Below, piece after piece: positions 42,769 to 51,280 of a stretch of 64,000 bases of DNA. The notes below the pieces were generated by a model. The model was given only the letters and a program-made list of their open reading frames with translations. It was not told the origin of the DNA and ran no database searches. The translations under genes and the position numbers were made by a program. Position 1 is the stretch's first letter, and each line of letters begins with the position of its first letter. The stretch is from Candidatus Bathyanammoxibius amoris (GTDB taxonomy: Bacteria > Planctomycetota > Brocadiia > Brocadiales > Bathyanammoxibiaceae), in assembly GCA_024451685.1 (NCBI GenBank), contig JAMXCW010000008.1:19523-83522 (forward strand), read 5' to 3'.

Positions 42769-44619
42769 CTATGAGGTCTTTTTCTTCCTCTTAGTCTTTT
42801 TCTTTCCCTTGGTTTTTCGCGGTGCCGGCTTCTGGGGTTCCAGCCTCATCTCCGCTATTTCGGGATGTATGCCGGTCATATCGTTTATGACCTTTGAGGG
42901 CTCGCCTGGGGTTGAACGTATATTGATGTCTCTCTGCGGGAACGGTATCTCGATGTTGTGCTCGGCGAAGAGCTTTTCTATGGCAAAATTCATTTCACTC
43001 ATGGAATGCCATCTCTCACCGCCATCGTTGGCCCAGTAAATCAACTCAAAGTCATAGTAGCTGTCTCCAAACGCATTGAAACGCACAAAAGGTTTCGGGT
43101 TCTTGCGTACTCTCGGATTTTCCGCGGCTATCTTAACCAGCAAGCTTTTTACAAGCGGCACATCGGCCCCATAGGCGACTCCAATCTTTAGTTTTGCTCT
43201 TACCTTGGCGGTTGGTTGACTCTGGTTTTGTATGTTGCCGTCCATCAGCTTAGCATTAGGCACGACTATATACACAAGTTCCGGGGACAGTAGTGTCGTG
43301 CTCCTTGGGCCAATTCGTTTCACCGTGCCTCTGATGTCATTACTGATAAATACGAAATCTCCAATCTTGATGGGCCTTTCAAACATAAGGATAATACCGC
43401 TGAGGAAGTTGTTTACGATGTGCTGCATACCGAAGCCGATTCCGATACCAAGTGCCCCCGCGAAGAAGGCAAGACTTCTTAAAGGTATCCCCGCTATGCT
43501 CAAGGCAAAGAGAATCGAAAAGGCGATGATGGTATAAGAAACAACGGCGGAAATGGTAGCCCTCATGCCCTGGTCCAGGCTCAATTTAGCTAATAACCTG
43601 GAATCGATAAGCCTCTTTACCAACACCGCAGCAAAGAAGAAGATAACGACCAGTATTATGCTTACTATAATGTTGAGGGGCGTTGTAGATGCCTCTCCGC
43701 CCATGCGCAGCTCATATATCAAGATGAACCATATTGTCCCCAGGACGCGGTAGACTTCCGTGGCGAAAGACCTTAGTGGTACGGGAGCAGCCGGTGACGC
43801 CGAGACCTGCACAAACGTGGACGCCACCAGGCTTACGACTACCATAATTGTGACTATGATCGAGACATAATCGATAATGCCCCTGCTGACCTTAAACTCC
43901 GCTTCCTGTCCTTCTGCCAGCCTTTTGCGGGCCAGTCTGTCAACCGCGAAGACAGTTACCAGCTTTCTTACCACTGCCACGGCAACGACTGCCACCGTAC
44001 AACCCACTATGGTATCGAGAAGGCGGGTGGTCATTGAGATGTAGCCAAGGGTGTCGACAAGTATAAGTGATACAAGAAACGCTATAATCAGCGGGTGAGC
44101 TACGTGTATACAACCCCTCTGGAACTTCTTCAGTTTTGTCGGAGGCGGGGGCAATAAATCAAGGAATACCCGCTTTGGGGCGACAAACCATATAAACAGG
44201 CCAAAGACAACAATAAAATATACCCTCCACAGCATCTGGTGGGCGCTTGACCCAAAAGACTCGACGACTCCGGTTATCGTCAAATAGACCGCTGAAAACA
44301 GAAGGATTATGTGGAAGGTCTGGTAACTGTGCCGGGCGAGGGAGGGGGGTAAATTCAGGAGGGGCCTGCCAGTCTCGCGCTGTTTTACCGCCTCAACCAT
44401 AAAGCCGTGCAGAAGCATATAAACGGAGAATACAACAAGTCCGCTCAGAATAGCCTCAATAAAGGGGCCTTTGAGCTCAAGCAGTAGCGCCGCACCATAA
44501 CAAAGACCCAGAATTAGCCACAGGACTACTCCCTCCCGCAGTACCCGGAACGATGCGGGCAGCAGGCTGGACCGGACGTAACCTTTGTGCTCCTGTTCCT
44601 GTTTCTTTTCAGCCTTAAT
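42769..44619 (-). CDS. MscS-family mechanosensitive channel with probable ATT start
   Basis: Channel protein, 616 residues if started at ATT 44619. Several transmembrane helices precede a canonical MscS core: pore helix SLAFFAGALGIGIGFGMQHIVNNFLSG (residues in two short pieces), then the beta domain with FERPIKIGDFVFI, GTVKRIGPRSTTL, VPNAKLMDG, and a Lys-rich C-terminal tail. The frame is open from just before 44619 and holds no ATG, GTG or TTG until ATG 44418, which would cut off two helices (VVLWLILGLCYGAALLLEL and ILSGLVVFSVYMLL). ATT overlaps the upstream stop in ATTAA and has a perfect AAGGAGG 6 bases ahead. Its upstream partner encodes an exported coiled coil, together resembling one split MscK/KefA. 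Confidence 0.82.
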   Translation of the reverse strand: MKAEKKQEQEHKGYVRSSLLPASFRVLREGVVLWLILGLCYGAALLLELKGPFIEAILSGLVVFSVYMLLHGFMVEAVKQRETGRPLLNLPPSLARHSYQTFHIILLFSAVYLTITGVVESFGSSAHQMLWRVYFIVVFGLFIWFVAPKRVFLDLLPPPPTKLKKFQRGCIHVAHPLIIAFLVSLILVDTLGYISMTTRLLDTIVGCTVAVVAVAVVRKLVTVFAVDRLARKRLAEGQEAEFKVSRGIIDYVSIIVTIMVVVSLVASTFVQVSASPAAPVPLRSFATEVYRVLGTIWFILIYELRMGGEASTTPLNIIVSIILVVIFFFAAVLVKRLIDSRLLAKLSLDQGMRATISAVVSYTIIAFSILFALSIAGIPLRSLAFFAGALGIGIGFGMQHIVNNFLSGIILMFERPIKIGDFVFISNDIRGTVKRIGPRSTTLLSPELVYIVVPNAKLMDGNIQNQSQPTAKVRAKLKIGVAYGADVPLVKSLLVKIAAENPRVRKNPKPFVRFNAFGDSYYDFELIYWANDGGERWHSMSEMNFAIEKLFAEHNIEIPFPQRDINIRSTPGEPSKVINDMTGIHPEIAEMRLEPQKPAPRKTKGKKKTKRKKKTS

Positions 44620-46462
44620 GGCCGGCCTCCTTGTACCTGCTTAGATTTATACGACACCATTTTCTGGCATAGTACGAGCCCACGATGGTTGCCGCTATAA
44701 GCGCCAGGATGCCCGCTATGGAGAGTGAGGTCTGCAGTTTTCCCGGGGTGGCGTCTTCCATCACGGTTATCACGTCTGAAAGCTCTCCAGGGCTAAGCAT
44801 TCTTCTCACAGTCTTTTTTAAACCTGACCAGCTGCTGCTCCAGCTCCGCCTTGTCCAAATGTTCACCACCGCAATCTCAGAGAGTTTTTTCTTGGCGTTT
44901 TCCAGCAACGTTATCCCTTTCAGAATGACAACCTTCCTCTCATTCTCTATCCTCGCAACCAATTCCTCCAAGAGGGTTTTTTCCTTCTCCAGCAGCTTCA
45001 CCCTTTCCCTGGCGTATGCCACGTACTTCTCGGCCATGCCCTTGTCTTTGAAGGTGCCGGCCTGCTGCTCTATCTTGGAGGTTCCACCGGGAGGCGCAGC
45101 TAACTCAGCCTTTGCAAGCTCGAGCCTCTCCGAGGCGACGGTTGTTTCCTTGTGGATTGTCTCGGAAAGGCCGCTTGCCACATTTAGCTTTTCATCCCAT
45201 ATCTCAGTCTGTTCGTTTAATTGAGCGAGGTCTGCCTTCATCTCAGCAAGTGTATTTTCTCCGCCAAGCATAATACGGACCTCTTCATTTAACTTCTTGA
45301 ACTCTGTATCATTTCTGTACCGTCTTGTCCCCTCGGTAATGACCGCGTCCTTTTTCTTTGCAATATCCCCGCGGAGTTTCAAGACTGTGGACTCCAGTTC
45401 CAGTGACAGTCTTTCTTCGGGGGATATGTCCTCCTGCTGTCGTTGTTCAAGCTCCCGAGCCTTCTTCAACGCCTCTTCCTCTTCCTTTCGGAGAGCCAAT
45501 ATTTCTACCTTGGCCTCCTTCCTTTTTTCTTCCTCGGTCCACCGCGCCTGTTGCGACTCCTTTTTCAATCTGGCAATCTCTACCTCCTCCACCTTCTTGT
45601 CAAGCAATGACGACCTTTGTTTCAGCAGTACCAGCTTTTGCTGCGCGTTGAGTGCGTCTGTCCTCGCAACTTCAAGCTGCGTCTCGGCCAGCTTGACGGT
45701 GTTCTGTGCCACAGACAACTCCTCCTCCAGATTGGACGCACGTATCGCATACAGAAGCTTTCTGCTGGCTATAAAGTCTTCGGCAGGCTCACCTTCTGGA
45801 GTGGGAAGCCTTTCAAGACCTTTGGACTCCTCCTCAAGCTGTTGCCGCCCTTCTCTTGCCTCCCTCCGGGCTTCCTTAAAGGCGGCCTTACTCTTCTGCA
45901 ATGCGGCCTGCCGCTGTTTGAGTGTGCCCTGCGCGTCCTGCAGCCGAGCCTCCGCCACCAGCACTTCGGTCTTCGCTCCGGCTGCCTCATCAACCGACAG
46001 TGTCTCCACTTCTTCCTTCAGGTGGGCCTTCCGCTCCAGCAGTTTCATCGTTTCCTCCGCCTCCTCAAGAAGCTCCTCTTCTGCATCCAGTCGCCTCTTA
46101 AGAAGGCGAAGCATTTTGTTCGATATCCTTACGCCCTCTTTTGTGGCCGCCTCCAGTTGCGTCGACTGCACCAGTTCCGCCTGGCTGGCCATTCTCTCCT
46201 TCCTTGCCTTCTTCTGGCCCATTGCCTTCACAGACTCTTGCTCGATCTTGTAAAGTCTGGCCTCAGCGTCCTGAATCGCAGTCTTTATGCCGGATGTTGC
46301 CGATTCCGCCCTTTCCTTTACCTTTTCAAGGTCCGTCCGTGCCTTGTTTAACACAGAAACTTCTTTTTTACTGAGGTGTTCTTCAGGCGGCGGCGTGGCC
46401 TGGCCCCAGACTGGCGTGCTGAGAGCGACAGATAAGAGGAGTACTACGGACAGTGTTTTCAT
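44615..46462 (-). CDS. Exported coiled-coil protein with C-terminal membrane helix (MscK N-terminal-like)
   Basis: A 615-residue protein with a signal peptide (MKTLSVVLLLSVALSTPVWG). A very long Lys/Glu/Ala/Leu-rich coiled coil spans about residues 30-540, and one transmembrane helix (SIAGILALIAATIVGSYYA, about 585-603) is followed by a short basic tail. The layout matches the periplasmic N-terminal half of MscK/KefA-type channels, and the MscS half is encoded by the next gene, overlapping at the stop codon. The two subunits probably assemble together. AAGGCG lies 7 bases before the ATG. Sequence alone does not show whether the split is natural or a single-base assembly error. Confidence 0.75.
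   Translation of the reverse strand: MKTLSVVLLLSVALSTPVWGQATPPPEEHLSKKEVSVLNKARTDLEKVKERAESATSGIKTAIQDAEARLYKIEQESVKAMGQKKARKERMASQAELVQSTQLEAATKEGVRISNKMLRLLKRRLDAEEELLEEAEETMKLLERKAHLKEEVETLSVDEAAGAKTEVLVAEARLQDAQGTLKQRQAALQKSKAAFKEARREAREGRQQLEEESKGLERLPTPEGEPAEDFIASRKLLYAIRASNLEEELSVAQNTVKLAETQLEVARTDALNAQQKLVLLKQRSSLLDKKVEEVEIARLKKESQQARWTEEEKRKEAKVEILALRKEEEEALKKARELEQRQQEDISPEERLSLELESTVLKLRGDIAKKKDAVITEGTRRYRNDTEFKKLNEEVRIMLGGENTLAEMKADLAQLNEQTEIWDEKLNVASGLSETIHKETTVASERLELAKAELAAPPGGTSKIEQQAGTFKDKGMAEKYVAYARERVKLLEKEKTLLEELVARIENERKVVILKGITLLENAKKKLSEIAVVNIWTRRSWSSSWSGLKKTVRRMLSPGELSDVITVMEDATPGKLQTSLSIAGILALIAATIVGSYYARKWCRINLSRYKEAGH
44626..44632 (-). promoter_or_regulatory. Shine-Dalgarno deciding the ATT start of the MscS gene
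   Basis: AAGGAGG on the minus strand, six bases before ATT 44619-44617 and inside the last codons of the upstream gene. It is the best ribosome-binding site in the area and has no ATG, GTG or TTG in a suitable place behind it. Confidence 0.6.
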
Positions 46463-46728
46463 GAAGTTACGCCTTCAATTAAGAAACGTTCTCTTGTTGC
46501 ATGAGACATATATTTTTATGTTGCCATGTTGCAGTCGGGAACCCGGGAACCATAATAGAGTGCAGTAGAGGCCAGAACGACAGTTGCCCGGTGTTGTGTG
46601 TATCTTTCCCGTTTTGTCCGTCACTTTAGCCATTTCCCCCTCAAAAGTGAACACAATACCATAAAACCGCGGCCTTGAAAACTCAGATTATTTACAGCCG
46701 GCCATTCGCTTAATCCCTGTTTCAGCAA

Positions 46729-47178
46729 TTATTTATCTTCTTTTGTCCTCTGGCCTCGCAGCTTATAAAGTTGATCCAATACCTTCCGTGCTTCCGCCAG
46801 CTTCGGGTTGAGCCTCACGGCCTCTTCAAGCGGTTTTATAGCCAGCTCATACTGGTCCTTCTTCACGTAGACCATACCGAGGTTATAGTGGTACCCCGCC
46901 TCCTGGGGGTCCAGTTTTATTGCCTCCTCAACCTGTCTTATCGCCAGGCCGTATTTGCCTTTACTGACGTAACATGCGCCCAGGAAGCTGTATGCCATCG
47001 CGAAACGGGGATTCAGCCGCACGGCCTCTTCAAATTCAGGTATTGCATCATCAAACTTGCCCTCTTTAAAATAGGAGTTGCCTGAGTTGAAGTGTTTCAG
47101 GGCCTCGTCCATAGTAGTATCAGCCCACACTGGAGCATGCACCAGCATGGCCAGGGCAAAGGTCAACAATAATCTCAT
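46729..47178 (-). CDS. Exported tetratricopeptide-repeat protein
   Basis: A 149-residue periplasmic TPR protein. The signal peptide MRLLLTFALAMLVHAPVWA is followed by three TPR units (FNSGNSYFKEGKFDDAIPEF, AYSFLGACYVSKGKYGLAIR, GYHYNLGMVYVKKDQYELAI) and a fourth capping helix. An adaptor for protein-protein contact is expected; the partner is unknown. AGGGAA precedes the ATG. The 266-base gap on its 3' side (46463-46728) is AT-rich and shows no gene. Confidence 0.88.
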   Translation of the reverse strand: MRLLLTFALAMLVHAPVWADTTMDEALKHFNSGNSYFKEGKFDDAIPEFEEAVRLNPRFAMAYSFLGACYVSKGKYGLAIRQVEEAIKLDPQEAGYHYNLGMVYVKKDQYELAIKPLEEAVRLNPKLAEARKVLDQLYKLRGQRTKEDK

Positions 47179-47309
47179 CGGAGTTCCCTTTCTTGTTGTA
47201 AGTACCTTCTGCGGTCAATAGAGGAGGTTGCAACGCCGTTGGAGGCCTTTGCCTCGCCTGCCCGCCGCCCGGTGGGCAGGGCAGCGGCTTACGGCTCGCG
47301 CGTTTCATT

Positions 47310-48290
47310 TTATTCAGCGGCGTCATCCTCGTTTAACGTTATTATACCCATCTCATCATGTGTAATCCGGCTCAGCCTTTCCCCGTTTAGGTAGGTGTCA
47401 ATATAATGTATGCCCCCGCCCTCGTGGTAAATCCTGGCAATGCCGTGCGGTTTACCGTCCTTGTAGGTTGTGTTTTCCTTTAGCAGTCCGTTCTCGTAAT
47501 ACGTCTTAGCCGGCCCTTCGGGTACGCCGCCTTTGTAGGTGCGCGTCGCCTTTAGATTCCCGTTCTCGTAGTAGGTTTTAGTATCGCCATCCGGTCTGGC
47601 GTCTTTGTAGTTCGTTTCTTCCTTTAGTTGTCCGTTCCGGTAGTAAGTCTCTGCCGGGCCGTCTTTTTCTCCACTTTTAAAATTACATTCTATCCATGGC
47701 TGGCCGTTTTCATAGTATGCCATGAAGGCGCCATCAAGTTTTCCATCCTCGTAATTCCGCACCACCTTGGGCTGGCCGTCCTCATAGTATTCCTTGAGTT
47801 CCCCTTCCAGTTTGCCGTCCTGCATGTAATATTTTGCCTTCAGTTGTCCGTTGTCGTAGAATCTTTTTGCAAATCCCACGGGCGTGCCGTCTCTGAACTG
47901 TCCTTGTTCCTTTAGCTGTCCGTTCTTATAATAGGCCTTCAACATGCCATGAAGCCTGCCGTTCCTGTAATTAGCCTTTTCCTTTATCTGCCCGTTCGGG
48001 TAATAAACGCTGCCCGGCCCGGTAAGTATGCCGGATTTTGTGTAAAGCTCCGCCTTTAGCTGTCCGTTTGCGTAGTAGGTCATGAAGGGCCCTTCCAGCC
48101 TGTGTGGTTTGTAGTTCCTTTCGGCCGTCGGGGTTTCGCTATCACGGTATTGCGTGCGCGGCAGGGCGCAGGCGGTACCATGGAAGGGCACCACCACTAC
48201 GGCCAGAAGGGTCACAATGCAGGCTGCAAACGTACGGCCTCCCCGGGCTTTCACACTATAGAGGTACGTATTGGTCAAGGCCGTACGCAT
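47310..48290 (-). CDS. Exported MORN-like repeat protein (YwqK family), larger copy
   Basis: A 326-residue protein. ATG 48290 is taken as the start because it puts a signal or anchor helix (FAACIVTLLAVVVVPFHGTACA) near the N-terminus. About ten tandem 23-24-residue repeats of the MORN_2 type follow, built as YYxNGQLKxExxYKDGxxxG. The family includes YwqK, annotated as an antitoxin component, but here the repeats are exported and no toxin partner is adjacent, so that label is not adopted. It ends NEDDAAE. A shorter relative is at 62245. A role in the envelope, or in peptidoglycan or surface contact, is a guess. Confidence 0.82.
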   Translation of the reverse strand: MRTALTNTYLYSVKARGGRTFAACIVTLLAVVVVPFHGTACALPRTQYRDSETPTAERNYKPHRLEGPFMTYYANGQLKAELYTKSGILTGPGSVYYPNGQIKEKANYRNGRLHGMLKAYYKNGQLKEQGQFRDGTPVGFAKRFYDNGQLKAKYYMQDGKLEGELKEYYEDGQPKVVRNYEDGKLDGAFMAYYENGQPWIECNFKSGEKDGPAETYYRNGQLKEETNYKDARPDGDTKTYYENGNLKATRTYKGGVPEGPAKTYYENGLLKENTTYKDGKPHGIARIYHEGGGIHYIDTYLNGERLSRITHDEMGIITLNEDDAAE

Positions 48291-48385
48291 AGAGTCAATT
48301 ATTTGTGTGAGCGGCACATGAAAGCAGTGTGGGCGTTTTGTCTCACGTGAATTATAAATGAAAGAAGGTCGCATCGGGCGTGTTG

Positions 48386-49471
48386 TTAGTTGTTCTTTAT
48401 CTGTATCTTCTTTTCGAGCAGTTTTCTTGCTGCAAGAAAGATTTCTTCGTGCGTGATGGCGGTTATGCAAATGGGGTCGTCGCAGGTGCGCCTGGAGCAC
48501 GGGCTGCATTCAACGTCCTTCCTGACTACGCTGGAGTGTTCGTTATAAGGTCCGTAAATTGCCGGGTCTTTTGGGCCGAAGATGGCCACCTGGGGGATTC
48601 CCAGAACCGAAGCCAGGTGCATCGGGCCGGTGTCGCCGCTTATGAACAAGTCCGACCGGACAATGACGCCCGCAAGTTGCGCCAGGGTAATAGTCTTGGG
48701 CGCAAGATATGCGCCCTCTTTCATGCCGGATACAATCTCGTTCGCCAGGTCCAGTTCACCGGGACCCCAGGTCACAACCACCTTTGCGTCCAGTTCGGCT
48801 ACCAGCATATCACCCAGGCGTATGAACGACTCGCTGGGCAGGCGCTTGAAGGCCCCGAAGTCACTGCTCCCCGGATGGATCACGACAAGAGGGCCCGGCC
48901 CTTTGACATAAGCCTCCAGAGAACTTGTGATATAGTCCCTGTCTTGAGGAGAGATGTTGATGGTGGAAGGCTTGTAGGCCGGGTCAATACCCAGGGCCCT
49001 CAGCAGGGAGAGGTACTTTTCTACGCGATGTACGGCCTCGTTTGGGGGCGTAACGTGCCGGTTGGCAAAGAGATGGTTATACTCACGACAATACCCCTTC
49101 GCGAATCCAATCCGCACCAGGGCGCCGCTCAAGTAGGTCATGACACCGCTCTTCAGGTTGCCTTGAAAGTCTATGGCGACGTCAAAGTTCTTGCTGCGGA
49201 GTTCGTTGCGGAAGAAGCCGTTGACCGCAGAGGCGGTGTGGAGCAGGTTTAATGGTCCAAAAAGGCCCGCACGCCACTTCTTTCTGGGGAATACGATGAC
49301 TTCATCTAAGTCCGGGTGTCCTTCCAGCAGTCCCGCCGTCCTGTCCTCCACCAGCCAGGCAATGTACGCGTACGGGAACTGGCGCCGCAGGCATCTGAGC
49401 GCGGGGAGCACGTGTGTGACGTCTCCAATTGCGCTCAAGCGCACTATAAGTATCTTTTCCGGACACTGCAT
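48386..49471 (-). CDS. Glycosyltransferase family 9 (heptosyltransferase-like)
   Basis: GT9 protein, 361 residues, related to the WaaC/WaaF LPS heptosyltransferases. Two Rossmann-like halves: N-terminal ILIVRLSAIGDVTHVLPALR and C-terminal VVIHPGSSDFGAFKRLP, then LISGDTGPMHLASVLGIPQVAIFGP with the ADP-heptose-binding Asp/Gly segment. The SPCSRRTC DDPIC cysteine-rich end is typical of WaaF-like members. Cytosolic face of the inner membrane. Divergent from the LPS-kinase gene, so both are probably in LPS core assembly. Sugar donor and position are not known. Confidence 0.9.
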   Translation of the reverse strand: MQCPEKILIVRLSAIGDVTHVLPALRCLRRQFPYAYIAWLVEDRTAGLLEGHPDLDEVIVFPRKKWRAGLFGPLNLLHTASAVNGFFRNELRSKNFDVAIDFQGNLKSGVMTYLSGALVRIGFAKGYCREYNHLFANRHVTPPNEAVHRVEKYLSLLRALGIDPAYKPSTINISPQDRDYITSSLEAYVKGPGPLVVIHPGSSDFGAFKRLPSESFIRLGDMLVAELDAKVVVTWGPGELDLANEIVSGMKEGAYLAPKTITLAQLAGVIVRSDLFISGDTGPMHLASVLGIPQVAIFGPKDPAIYGPYNEHSSVVRKDVECSPCSRRTCDDPICITAITHEEIFLAARKLLEKKIQIKNN

Positions 49472-49550
49472 CCTGTTGAATACCCGTGAATTAGGTCAAA
49501 TAATAAATATACCCCCCCCGCGGGTGGGTGTCAAGGCAACTCTAAGATGT

Positions 49551-49579
49551 TTGACAATTATGCGTGACGAACGTAAAAT
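49551..49579 (+). promoter_or_regulatory. Sigma-70 promoter for the LPS-kinase-like gene
   Basis: TTGACA at 49551-49556, a 17-base spacer and TAAAAT at 49574-49579. The start would fall at about 49586-49588, two to five bases before GTG 49591, implying an almost leaderless mRNA. It shares TTGACA, TTATGCGT and TAAAAT with the promoter at 56716. Confidence 0.55.
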
Positions 49580-49590
49580 CCTTAAATATT

Positions 49591-50523
49591 GTGAGCAACG
49601 GTATAGACGTTCCAAAAGACTTTTCTCTCACACGCCGGGGGAGGGTTACGTTCTTCTTAAAGGAGAAGTATGAGTATCCGGTATTAAAACAGACCTTGAC
49701 GGATTTCTCCTTTAAGAAGCTTAACGAGGAAAACAGCGCATTTGTGGGACGCAGACCCTGTGTGGCAATCCCTGTGAACGGGCTGAAGGACAAGAGACTC
49801 ATAATAAGACACTACAGTCACGGGGGCCTCTGGGGGAGGCTGGCAGGCGACGTACTCTGGGGTCAAAGCCGTCCGCTTAAGGAACTGTTTATCGCGGAAA
49901 GGGCGCTGGAGCAAAACGTCGACACCGCAGAGGTAGTGGCGTTAAGGTTTACAAACATCTTTGGACCCCTTTGCAGGGCGGATATATTCACCGTAGAGAT
50001 TTCCGGTGGGGAAGACCTTATTACTTTTCTCACCGGCCGCACCGAAGGGGACGTCCTTTCACATAAAAGAACGCTTATCCGGCACACTGCCCGGGCCGTA
50101 AGAAGGATGCACGATGCCGGTATCTATCACGCCGACCTCCACCTGAAAAACATACTTGCAAAGGTGGATGACGGGTGTAAGGTCTATATAATTGACCTGG
50201 ATAAATCCGAATTGCGCAGTGCCACCGCGGGGGGCGGTCTGTCAATCGAACAGAGGATGGACAACATCTTAAGGCTGGACAGGTCGGTGGAAAAGTTTGG
50301 AGAATGGAAGCCCGGCGCCGGACTTGTCACGAGGGCAGACCGTCTAAGGTTTCTCAGGGATTACCTGAGGGGGTGCACTGCCGAAGGCGTCACGGATTTT
50401 AGCGACTGGAAGGCTTTGGCGAGGAAATACGCCACCCGGCATGTGGCACACAGGCTCTGGTGGAAACTTCTGGGTGTAATGGGAATTAGACTATATGATT
50501 TTGAGGGGCAGGAAAGACAATAA
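49591..50523 (+). CDS. LPS core kinase-like protein (WaaP/KdkA family)
   Basis: A protein-kinase-fold protein of about 310 residues, like the WaaP/KdkA/InaA group that phosphorylates heptose or Kdo in the LPS core. Seen: LIIRHYSHGGLWGRLAGDV, the catalytic loop GIYHADLHLKNILA (HxDLHxxN) and the metal motif IIDLDKSELR in place of DFG. GTG 49591 is chosen because the GTG at 49564 lies inside the promoter at 49551-49579. No Shine-Dalgarno precedes either, so the start is uncertain. Its stop overlaps the plsY ATG by one base. Confidence 0.8.
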   Translation: MSNGIDVPKDFSLTRRGRVTFFLKEKYEYPVLKQTLTDFSFKKLNEENSAFVGRRPCVAIPVNGLKDKRLIIRHYSHGGLWGRLAGDVLWGQSRPLKELFIAERALEQNVDTAEVVALRFTNIFGPLCRADIFTVEISGGEDLITFLTGRTEGDVLSHKRTLIRHTARAVRRMHDAGIYHADLHLKNILAKVDDGCKVYIIDLDKSELRSATAGGGLSIEQRMDNILRLDRSVEKFGEWKPGAGLVTRADRLRFLRDYLRGCTAEGVTDFSDWKALARKYATRHVAHRLWWKLLGVMGIRLYDFEGQERQ

Positions 50524-51161
50524 TGGCCGCTGACACACCTCTGGCGTTTATTGCCGGTCCCTTAGTCTCGTACCTGATCGGGGGCATACCATTTGCCTAT
50601 ATAGTGGCCAGGCTGTTTGGCGGGCTGGACATCAGGCGGGAAGGCAGCGGCAACGTAGGCGCCACCAACGTCGGCAGGGTAATGGGCTGGCGCTACGGCA
50701 TATTGGTATTTCTGCTCGACACAGCTAAAGGGTTCATGCCGGTATATCTTGCCATAAAATATTTTGGCCTCGGTCCCGCCCATCCGCTTATCATACTGTG
50801 CGGCGCCGGTGCCATCCTGGGGCATACCTTCCCGGTATATCTGGGTTTCAAGGGTGGCAAGGCGGCGGCCACCAGCGTGGGTGTGTTCCTGGTTCTCGCG
50901 CCAAAACCCATCCTGGGCGGAATACTGGTGTGGTGTGTGGTACTGGCAATCACACGGTACGTCTCCGTTGGAACCATGCTGGGCGCGGTAGCATTCGGCA
51001 CCCTGTGTCTGTATCTCAATCCCGACCCGTTTGGAGAGGGCAGGTACCTCATCGCCGTATCGCTCACCGTATCCTTCCTGATTATCCTGCGGCATAAGGG
51101 AAACATCAAAAGGCTCCTCGCCGGCACGGAACCACGGCTGGGACAGGATAGTACCGGCTAG
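50523..51161 (+). CDS. plsY: Glycerol-3-phosphate acyltransferase PlsY
   Basis: Membrane acyltransferase of 212 residues using acyl-phosphate to make lysophosphatidate, the first step of phospholipid synthesis. Five to seven transmembrane helices. Motif 1 is LIGGIPFAYIVARLFGGLDIRREGSGNVGATNVGR, shown here in its two halves SYLIGGIPFAYIV and GSGNVGATNVGR; motif 2 is GHTFPVYLGFKGGKAAAT. plsX is not in the window. It overlaps the LPS-kinase-like gene by one base, joining lipid and LPS genes in one transcript. Confidence 0.95.
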   Translation: MAADTPLAFIAGPLVSYLIGGIPFAYIVARLFGGLDIRREGSGNVGATNVGRVMGWRYGILVFLLDTAKGFMPVYLAIKYFGLGPAHPLIILCGAGAILGHTFPVYLGFKGGKAAATSVGVFLVLAPKPILGGILVWCVVLAITRYVSVGTMLGAVAFGTLCLYLNPDPFGEGRYLIAVSLTVSFLIILRHKGNIKRLLAGTEPRLGQDSTG

Positions 51162-51235
51162 TACTGGCTAGTAACCCATAAAAGCCGAACCCATTTTGCG
51201 CCCGGTAAGCCCACCAAAAACAGTTTTCAGAAAAA

Positions 51236-51263
51236 GGCAACTTTTTGTATCTTATTATTGTCC
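51236..51263 (+). promoter_or_regulatory. Possible ECF-type promoter of the sigma-factor gene
   Basis: GGCAAC at 51236-51241 and TGTCC at 51259-51263, about 17 bases apart, resemble the AAC and GTC cores of ECF-sigma promoters. The start would be near 51270, ten bases before the ATG. It suggests autoregulation; by-eye match only. Confidence 0.35.
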
Positions 51264-51280
51264 AAAAGGGTAGAGGTAAA

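Noticed and set aside
45297..46351. Long open frames on the plus strand opposite the coiled-coil gene
   Set aside because: Serine/leucine-rich shadows produced by the repetitive Lys/Glu codons of the real minus-strand gene.
47310..48290. YwqK-type toxin-antitoxin system
   Set aside because: No toxin gene is adjacent to either MORN-like gene and both products are exported.
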